Assembly: GCA_934572465.1 (NCBI GenBank)
Contig: CAKTLG010000014.1
Location: forward strand, 1-39,452
DNA: 39,452 nucleotides
Source: an uncultured Oscillospiraceae bacterium
Lineage (GTDB): Bacteria; Bacillota; Clostridia; Oscillospirales; Oscillospiraceae
Reading direction: 5' to 3'
Of this stretch, positions 39,362-39,452 are shown piece after piece. A model generated the notes under the pieces. It had not been told where the DNA came from, searched no databases, and saw only the letters and a program-made list of their open reading frames with translations. Numbering within the stretch: position 1 is the stretch's first letter; each line of letters opens with the position of its first letter. The position numbers and the translations under genes are program-made.

Positions 39362-39452
39362 CAACAATTCCATCGATCGTCCGGTAGGTAAGGCTACCAC
39401 AAGGATACGGACTGCTGCCGCGGAGTAGTGGAGACACTATGAGAGGGTTTGA
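39362..39452 (+). ncRNA. M-box (ykoK) Mg2+ riboswitch, 5' part
   Basis: The leader contains the conserved core of the M-box aptamer: a GGTAGGTAAGGCTACC block, then a GGATACGGACTGCTGCC block, then GAGTAGTGGAGACACTATGAG in the position of the paired hairpin seen in mgtE/ykoK leaders. The 3' half of the aptamer and the expression platform are outside the window. M-boxes turn off Mg2+ transporter genes when Mg2+ is high, so the gene to the right is probably mgtE or another magnesium transporter. The call rests on recognised consensus blocks, not on a covariance search. Confidence 0.82.

Overview
The window is about 39 kb of GC-rich bacterial chromosome. It reads as a Clostridia-type Firmicute, most likely from the Oscillospiraceae or a neighbouring gut lineage. 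This is inferred from gene content: folate-dependent TrmFO, plsX-acpP-rnc, ftsEX with an M23 hydrolase, the DUF4914, DUF1540, DUF4830 and YitT families, peptidase T, and strong GGAGG ribosome sites. Most operons begin with near-consensus sigma-A promoters with 17-bp spacers and end in clean hairpin-T terminators. There is no rRNA, CRISPR array, transposase or prophage. Most of it is housekeeping DNA with a small accessory-looking patch at the left end.

Layout. 1-2400: the 5' end of a CobW-type GTPase gene, an XRE/S24 (LexA/CI-like) repressor with palindromic operator candidates around its promoter, a tRNA-Thr/tRNA-Tyr pair with a decayed tRNA-Tyr copy behind it, and an overlapping trio (zinc-ribbon protein, coiled-coil protein, sigma region-4-like protein). 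2500-8730: a YitT membrane protein, a DUF4914 PEPCK-like P-loop protein, the tRNA methyltransferase TrmO, a lone OadG-like membrane subunit, and a KdpD/KdpE-like two-component pair without kdpFABC. 8914-13845 (minus strand): a LysO-type exporter, the walJ-rlmH-DUF2007-pgm cluster, and a DUF4830 lipoprotein-like or anchored protein. 13938-18908 (plus): an RsuA-type pseudouridine synthase, a CdaR/PucR-type regulator behind a very A-rich promoter, then ftsE-ftsX-M23 hydrolase. 18978-22253: an unrecognised 242-residue protein, greA, and lysS with an extra C-terminal tRNA-binding OB domain.

22261-25481: palindromic repeat DNA, then pepT and a long Xaa-Pro aminopeptidase on the minus strand, divergent from a TrmH-family methyltransferase gene. 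25669-32452: trmH-like, dprA, topA, trmFO and plsX follow one another closely. acpP has its own consensus promoter, then come rnc and a nucleoside phosphorylase. 34401-39189 (minus): two overlapping half-size TauE/SafE proteins, a DUF1540 protein, and a yihY-trkA-trkH run for potassium uptake. The right edge carries a promoter and the 5' part of what looks like an M-box (Mg2+) riboswitch whose gene lies outside the window.

The window groups RNA and tRNA maturation (trmO, rlmH, rsuA, trmH, trmFO, lysS, rnc), cell-wall and envelope control (walJ, ftsEX, M23), and ion handling (trkAH, kdpDE-like, M-box). No clearly new multi-gene system is evident. The best candidates for something undescribed are the trio at 1693-2400, the repressor/operator arrangement with the relict tRNA beside it, and the family of G-rich palindromes.
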